Shown here one piece after another: positions 51,801 through 60,800 of a stretch of DNA of 64,000 nucleotides. The stretch's first letter is position 1. Every line of letters starts with the position of its first letter. Where the stretch lies: contig CACVBU010001151.1 of the NCBI GenBank assembly GCA_902728285.1, positions 528,923 through 592,922 on the forward strand. The letters are read 5' to 3'. Origin of the DNA: Clytia hemisphaerica (Eukaryota; Cnidaria; Hydrozoa; Leptothecata; Clytiidae). A model generated the notes under the pieces. The model was not told where the DNA came from, searched no databases, and was given only the letters and a program-made list of their open reading frames with translations. The translations under genes were made by a program, and so were the position numbers.

Positions 51801-54800
51801 AAACAAGCTTTATGCTGAATGGACCTACCTGATGATGAAAGTTAGATAGCAATGCAAAAGAAAAATGAAAAAAAATCAGTCAGAAAATATAGCGCTTGGC
51901 GAATATACACAACACAATAAATTCATCATTGATCGTTGATGGGGGGAGAGGGAAGGGTTGTAGGGAAAAAATAAATAGGAAGTTCTGGTCGCAAAAATCA
52001 GTTTTATTGACAATTGAATCATGCTTGATGGTGTAGTACGGTCTAGTTGTGCAAATATTGTGCACAAAGGCGTAAAAGCATGAAACTTTGCACAATGGTA
52101 GTTTAGGGGTCAAAAATGGATTTAAATCTCAGACCCAAAAAATTGACACCTGTTTGTGTATTTTACAGACCAGAATAGGTTTCCAGGCTAAAATGAAAAT
52201 CTTTTTCTCCAAAGTATGTCATGTTACATACCGTTGAAAAGCATGTTTCATGCCCGTTCAGAAAAACATTACAACCTATATCTGAAAATGAAGCCAATAA
52301 AAGTTATTGGGGAAGGTTGTTTGAAAAATGACCGAAAATGACATAATTGCTGACGTCAGCAAAAATTCCAGGACCACGCAGACACGTTTATTTTTGTGAA
52401 ATTCAATAGAGGATCTTTCAATGACCAAATGGATAGCTTTGCTTGAGAGTTGACCTCACTTGACATAGAATATGGCGTTTTCATGACCGGTCGAAAGCCT
52501 TAGGCTAAAGGGTTTGCACCGGGCATGCCCATGGTAGAGCATTACTAAGGCAAAATTTGTCAACCTAACAATACTCAAAAAAACTATTGTAAAATAAGCT
52601 TGCAGCTGATCTAACCAATAGTATTTAGTACCTTAGAGGTACTCTATTGAATTTCACAAAAATAAACACGTTTGGGTGGTCCTGGAGTTTTTGCTGACAT
52701 CAGCAATTACGTCATTTTCGGTAATTTTTCAAACAACCTTCCCCAATAACTTTTATTGGCTTGATTTTCAGATATGGGTTGTAATGTTTTTCTGAACGGG
52801 CATGAAACATGCTTTCCAACGGTGTGTAACATGACATACTTTGGAGAAAAAAATTTCATTTTAGCCTGGAAACCTATTCTGGTCTGTAAAATACACAAAA
52901 AGGTGCTAATTTTTTGGGTCTGAGATTTAAATCCATTTTTGACCCCTAAACTACCATTGTGCAAAGTTTCATGCTTTTACGCCCTTGTGCACAATGTTTA
53001 TGACTTTTGGCACATTTAGACTGCACTAGTGAGCAATGTTATCAATAATGTTTTTGTGTGAAAAACATAGAAACATAAGGAAAAAATCCAATGGAAATCT
53101 GTAAAAATAAAGAAATTCCAAGAAATACTGTCTTTCCGGCGAAAATAGGTTGTTCCAGGGACTTTTAAAATAGTTCCGGCTTCAAAAATCAATTTTATTG
53201 AAAATTGAAACATGCTTGATGGTGGGCATTGCTATTAATAATGTTTTTGAATGAAAAAACAACCAATTATAAGGAAAAAGTCCAATGAATATCTAGAAAA
53301 ACGGCGATTTCCGGCATATTTCAGGCATTTTCCGCCGGAAAAAAAATATTCTCAAAAATCGGACTCGGCCATGTTTAGGGCATTGTTAATACGCATCTTT
53401 GAGCAAAAAATCAGAAAAAACTAATGATAAAATCTTGAGAAAATGCCAAAAAACCAGTTTTTCCGGCATATTTCCGGCATTTTTGGCCGTAAAAAGATGT
53501 TTTTCGAAAATCGGGATCCGTCACAATTTAGGCATTCACATTTTGCATCAGTGTGCAAAATTTCATGAAAAAATATAAAGTACAGCTCAAGAAATTCAAG
53601 AAATACCGTTTTTCCGGCGAAAATCGGCTGTTCCGGCAATTTTTAGAAAGTTCCGGCTTCAAAAATATATTTTATTGAAAATTGAAACATGCTTGATGGT
53701 GGGCATTGCTATTAATAATGTTTTTGAATGAAAAAACAACCAATTATATGGAAAAAGTCCAATGAAAACCCAGAAAAACGGCGATTTCCGGCATATTTCC
53801 GACATTTCCGGCCGAAAAAAAAAATTTTCTCAAAAATCGGACTAGGCCATGTTTTGGGCATTGTTAATACGGATCTTTGAGCAAAAAATCAGAAAAAACT
53901 AATGATGAAATCTCGAGAAAATGCCGAAAAACCAGTTTTTCCGGCATATTTCCGCCATTTTCGCGCGGAAAAAATTTTTTTCGAAAATCGGGCTCCGTCA
54001 CATTTTGGGTATTGCCATTTTGCATCTTTGTGCCAAAAATCAGAAAAAACTAATGAGCCAATCTCGAGAAAAGCTGGTAACAGACGAACGGACGGACGGA
54101 CGAACAGACACAGGTTAATTCATAGGACCTCCACCGGGGCACCCGGAGGTAGGTCCAAAAAGCTGATTATTTCTATAAGTGATAAGTGATAAATAGTCGG
54201 TCTTTTATCTTTTATTTTTACCTTTGTGTCACAGACTCGGTTGGACCCCACCCTACTGGGAAATTTGGCCAAGAAAATTTTGTCTCCGATGGGAACAATG
54301 CCACTGGTACATTAACTCCATCCCCATTTGCGATTCAAGGGAAAAATTCCCTCCACTTTGATATGAAACAAGGGTGTATTATGAGTAAAAGAACATTCAT
54401 AACATAGCTATGTTCAAGTGGACCATCTTACCTCGCTTCGTCTAATTGTCTCGATAAGTCTTCTTCTCGTTTGTTATCTCGTGGCTCAAAGCTGCGTGTA
54501 GAATATATATAAAGAAGTCAAGAATGATTGAACAGCTTCTCAATGGAGAATCTTAAACCCTGACAGCTGAGACTGCATGCGTCTGAAAGAACTTGTTTCA
54601 GAAAGAAGAGATTCACAGCAGCGATGGCCGAGTGATCAAGGCGTCAGCGCCCGAAATCAGGGGTTCCCGGTTCGAGTCCCGGCCCTTACCAACGTTCCGT
54701 TCTGGTCATAGATAAAGGAGCCGGATGGCAGTGGACCTCGTGAAAACAATCGGAAGACTGTCTAAAAGTCTAAGGTTACTCCGTAAAATATGGACTGAAA

Positions 54801-57800
54801 TGAGGAGGATTCGAATGTTTATTACTGAGGAGGTCCATCTCAGCGTTACACTTTTAGAACACGTACCTTCTTATTTTCTGGAGATCGCTTTCACTCCTGT
54901 ATTTAGTCACCGTAGTAAGCTCACTGAAATTTGGTCCAACCGACTGAAAGAAAAAACAAATGTAGATTAGAATGAAAGAAAGGAGCTAGAAATGTGGAGT
55001 CCAATTTAAAATTCATGAGAAAGGTTTCCGTGGTATGTGATATATTTAGTTTGAAGAGTAATCTCGTGGCATTATCGAAATTCCAAAAATTTAATGGGTT
55101 GTATCCAAGCGGATAATCCTAACGCGAAAAAGTATGTACATGTTTTCTCATTAGAGCCTTTGGCAGTTCTTAATTTTTGAATTTGAAGCTTAAAAATCAT
55201 AGTTAACTGAATTGAAAGTTATAAGAATTTTCTAAAGACTAGCTGACTCAGCATGCTAGGAATAGTTTACTGTGTTAAACAGTGAAACGGAATCGTTACG
55301 GGGTGGATGTTGTCTGTTTGAAACATTTCAACTACCTTTCTCTTTTCACGTAGTTCTTCTGCTTCTTTGGGATGATTGAATCGGAAGATGGTCGTCCCAA
55401 ATGTCACCACATCGCCTAATGTCAGACAAATTTTATGGAGTGAGATTTAAGCAGCGGGGAGGAGACTATAGATATATTATCGAGGCATTGTAGTTCTGTA
55501 TGTATCTTTTTTGTAAAAACTTCAATCTCAAATCTAGCTTGTACTAGACGAGCTCGTCTCTTTCACTGTGATCCAACTAAGCATTTTCTGGACAGTAGTG
55601 CATAACAGGCTTTTGACGGATTATTGCCGCTGGTAAATTATTTTGGCATGAATAAATGTCGGGAATGAACTACCCTTTAAGATAGTTATTTCCTTAATGA
55701 AGGGTCGTGACCGAAAAGAACCTAAAATTTGAAAATCTTATCAAGAACTTAGTATTTCTGTGATCGAAAAATATAATCCATTAATATAAAAATCTTATTA
55801 GAGTAAACATTATATAACTGACCTTGTTTCAGTCGAATCTTCTTTTCAGCATGTGTTCCATTTACAAGACAAACGGCATCAGGGAATGGATTGAGTAAAA
55901 CAAAACCATTGTTGTTTTCGATTACACAATGCTCATTGAGGATGTCCGTGCCATCGATCACTAAAAGAAATCATAGCGCATTTTATTGGAAATAACATTT
56001 ACATACCAATATCCAAAACCATATTTATTATATCTCCGTAATAGATATAAAATTTTCATTGATAATCGCATTTTATTGAAAAAGCTAAAAAGAAATTGTC
56101 CAAATACCTTATCGGGGAAAGAAATGTCGGAGTTTTATTTAGTCGGGGTTTTTTTTCGTTGGGGAAAAATTTCGTCACCTAGAGGCATTTTCGTCACTTT
56201 CCCCCGACATTTTTTCCCCCGATAAGGTAAATAGTGGATAGCACTTAATGGGTTTATAATTTAAAGGTTACCTATATCGGGTTTTGTTTTGGAGTTTTTG
56301 GTTCCAACAAACGTTTTCCCATCCTAAAGTTAACATAAACAAGAAATTAATTAATTACAACAGCCGCGAATATGTAGCATTTTGTTTACCTAGTTTATCA
56401 TTTGATGATAGTTCTGTGGATTGAAATATTGTTATTTTGCTCATATGAAAGTTGACTGCCAAACGGGTATAAAAATCGACCATAATGTAAAGGTCCGGCG
56501 ACGGTGTGGAAGGTTATGGGATTCAGTCACAACCGGGTTTTTTCTTCAAGGAATTGAAAAATGGTATTTAATACCTCTCTGCTTGATTTTCGGTTTAGAG
56601 TACTCAAAACCTAAAATATTCCTAACTTGTTCTTAATATTTTGGCCTACAAAGTTCTTACATAGTTTATTCTTACGAAAAAAGTGTTGAATTTCATTATT
56701 GTTCATATTTATTGAATATCAGAGAATTTCTTATGGGACGCTATATCATACAAAATATAAGAAACATACTTTTAAAGGATACAACAGAATTCCGGTGCTG
56801 AGTAAATCATCTTCCAGTGCGATCAAGTGAGGTAGCTCTGATTCCATACGAATGCCAGCATCTAAGCTATGTTGAAATGCCAGTTCACGCTCCTTGAAAA
56901 TTAAGAACAATATGAAATGTCTAGCTAAAGCCTTGTATTTGGTAAGGTCAATTTATCATAAAGGTTTACATAACCTAAATAGTTGAAGAAAAGTAAAATA
57001 AACGCCAAAAACAGTCTCTGGATCGAGTGATAAGAAATAATAATAGTTGATGCTCTTTAATTTGACTAGCTCCATTATTCGGTAATATTGAAGGCCACCG
57101 TCAACAAGAAACACTCATAAACGATACTCTACTATCGATACACTCTCTTATCCGATGAAAATCTAATTCCTCCTTGAAAATCGAATTACAGAGTGTCAAC
57201 TGTATATCATTTGGTAATTATTCGCCGCAAAAGATGGAGGGGAGATGAAGTGGTGTAGTTCGAAAACAAAGAAAAGTTAAAATACACATTCAGTGAAGGA
57301 AAAATTCAAATCAACGAGGAGCAAAAAAAAATACTCTCCGAAATCAGAGAAAACATGAGATTGAGGAAAAAGAACATTATCCATTCAGTAAACAGCAAAC
57401 CACCATGTGTATAGGAAAAGGAATTCTAAAAATCGAAAAATGAATAGAAACCATGATTTGGATTAAATTTTAATATTATTATTTTTATAAGGTTCCATTT
57501 TCTGATAATTATAAAACTGTGAGATTGATATACATATATCAATCAACGTCCAACAGAAGTTTTACAAAATAAGGTTTCTGAAGACTACAAATAAATTATT
57601 CGAGACTACTTTGAGGATAGGTAACTTCTACTGGTAGTCTTTAAGACTAGAAAGGTTTTCAAAAGCCTTTTCGTTATTTCTTTAAGGGTAACTAAAACTG
57701 TTTGAAAATGCAGTTACTATACAAGGAATCAACTTAGTAGAAAATTAACTTACATGACAAAAGAAAAGGTATTGTTAACAAACCTGCATGATTTTTTGCA

Positions 57801-60800
57801 TTTCTTTCCAGCGGTCCTTCCATTTGTCCGTTAAAACGCCTAACCGTTCTTCATTCTCGTGTAATTTTCGGGCAGCAATCTTTTCCGCATCACTAAGAAC
57901 ATCCTGGAATTTCAAGAAAGATGATTATTTTGAACACATTTCACCCGTTCTACTTACCAAATCGTTCGACTTTTTTTTTTACATTTGGTTTCCCTTGGGA
58001 AGCATTGTTAGATGTAATAAAAATCGATAGGAACAACAGGAAATCTATCAATAACCAAAACAAAAATAAAGTAGAGTCAACAGGCCAATAGCCTATTGAA
58101 TAGCAAGGCATTTTCCCTATTCTGATACCTTTTCCAGAGAGTCAGATCCCTAAAATGTATAATCTATTTCCTCAGGCTAAATTTAATTCTTGATCTATAT
58201 CCCATTTTTGAAATGTAGATGCTTCCGACAAGCCTATGTCAAAGAAGGGTCTGTAAAGGAAATTTCATTCCCTATCACTAATTAATAGTTCATTAAAGTC
58301 ACTTACATCACCAATAATAAATTTTAATTTTTCGATCTCAGCTCGTAAATCTCTGATCAATTTCACGTTTGAATCCTGAAATGAAAAAATGTAAGTGAAA
58401 TGAAATGAATAACAAAATAATTTGAAAATGTGAAAAAGCTTGAAATTTGATCAAAAGAATTTGTTCATCCACTGGCCAAGTTTGGTAGTGATTTCACCAA
58501 ACTAAGAAAAACTGCTGTTGACTCACGATTTGGAACAGATCGCAGTCCTGACCTGACAAATCAAGGCCAGTAAAAGTACTGGTTTACCGCCGTCCTCACC
58601 TCATAGTCAGTCAGGATCTAGGCAACTAATTGAAAAACTAACCGTATCTGTCACAGGAAGACATGCATAGATAGACTCGCTATTATACCTAATTAACACC
58701 TACTCATGACAAATATTGCAAATCTTTTTAACTTTGAATTATTATACCTCATTGACAGTAGGCTTATTGATGATATTTTTTGCACGATTAGCATATCTCA
58801 ATGTGCTCAATGTTTCTGCATAATTGACATCAGCTGGCGAAATGGCTAAAAGAGGGGGAGGAAAGATTAAAACTATAACAAAAATAATAAAAATAGGAAT
58901 AATAGTTTTTAGTCCAATAAATTTTAAAAGAATAGCTGAAGAATTTTTTCTTTGAAAGTTCACTTAAGTTTACAGTGGGTTCCCTGGGAATAGCCAATAG
59001 CTTGGCTCCGTCCCTAGATATCAACGTGTTGTAGAATTCTATGGACTTTTGGAAAGCACCCTGTACATATTATCAAAAATAGATATTACATCAATGAACC
59101 TAACGCCACAAAAGGCTTGGGCTCGGGTTTAATGGCGTCCAATGTCTTATATCTGGTACGTCTCAATGCAATGACATCTGAAATTTGACGTCACTCGAAC
59201 CTGGGAAACTCCAGCTTAATTCCTTTCGATGCACCATGTGGGTTAAGCCTTGAAAAGTGTTTTGGGGAGGGCCTATATAAGCAATATATAAACAAGTGAT
59301 ACTTTTATGGACCTACCTGGTTACCAAAACTAATCAATGAACATTAAAACAATGAAACACATAAGACATAACTGGACAAAATAAAAATAATAGAAAGCAT
59401 ATCTATTGGGAAAACTATCAACACTATTGAAAAAGACTTTTTTTTAAAAGTTATTAAACGCTTTTCTTTATAAAAACAATACACTATCAGAAAAACGCAC
59501 AGCTTAATAAAGAAGGTTTCTAGATAACTCAAACCATCGCGCTTTACCGTGACATTTTCTTCTTTTAGAAAAATAACAAGACGACTTTAAGTCGAAAATT
59601 TCGCCTAGAATTTGAACTGCATGGGAAAACATGAAGAAGAGATTGAAGCTAATCTGAAATCTACTTTACATTGAGCCTTGATGAAACAATTTTACAAGAA
59701 CAACGAGGCTTAAAATTGCTAAAACAATAGGACCAATTTAAGAACAATTGTTGTTTAATTTTTAGGAACTCTTATTAAGTATATGCTTATAAAAAATAAA
59801 TATACTCATATTGCACGCCATCCTTTGTTTACTTTGTAAGAACTAATTACCGAAAGGTATATCACCGTCTATCAAGAGTTATTGATTTGATTCTTATAAA
59901 GTAAATGCTTATAAGAAAAATGAATATGCTCATATTGTGCGCCACCATCCCTTGTTTACTTTGTAAGTACTAATTACCGAAAGGTATATCACCGTCTATC
60001 AAGAGTTATTGATTTGATTCTTATAAAGTAAATGCTTATAAGAAAAATGAATATGCCCATATTGTACGCCAACCCTTGTTTATACGGAAAGAATAACTAA
60101 TTTAGGTGAAACCTTGACACCCAAATTTCTTTTCTTAGAAGTGCGTTTTCAAATAGTTTCAACACTGGTCAATCTATAAAATGAGCTGATTTCAAATATG
60201 TAATTCTTATTTGCATTGAGGGGACTGAAGTGCCCGAAATTTCCAGTTGAAAATAATCAAATTATGTGCATAATTTTTGAGAATTCAAAAGAATCCAATC
60301 AAGTATGAGAAAATATGCAATTAAAATACGATAAGAACAAAGAAATGACATTATCATTGCACACGTGCAATTGAATTCCCATTGCAACTAAGGGATCCTT
60401 TACAGACACGCTTCATTTTGAGGAAAAAAGCATGAATTCATTCTATCTGATAATAATTCTATGCTTATAAGAAAAATAAATATAATGAATATGCTCATAT
60501 TGTGCTCTTATAAAGAATATGCTTATAAGAAAAATAAATATGCTCATATTGTGCGCCATCCCTTGTTTACTTTGTAAGAACTAATTACCAAAAGGTATAT
60601 CACCGTCTATCAAGAGCTATTAATTTTATTCTTATAAAGTAAATGCTTATAAGAAAAATAAATATGCTCGTATTGTACGCCAACCCTTGTTTACTTTGTA
60701 TGAACTAATTACCGAAATGTATGTCACCGTCTATCAAGAGTTATTGATTTGATTCTTATAAAGTATATTCTTATAAGAAAATAAAGAAAAAACAAAATTG

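Noticed and set aside
54618-54691. A functional tRNA-Ser or tRNA-Leu gene
   Set aside because: Boxes A and B are good, but the acceptor strands do not pair and the anticodon arm is poor, so a SINE head is more likely.
59780-60780. A CRISPR-like array
   Set aside because: Units are ~126 bp with no spacer-repeat alternation, no cas genes, and the DNA is animal.
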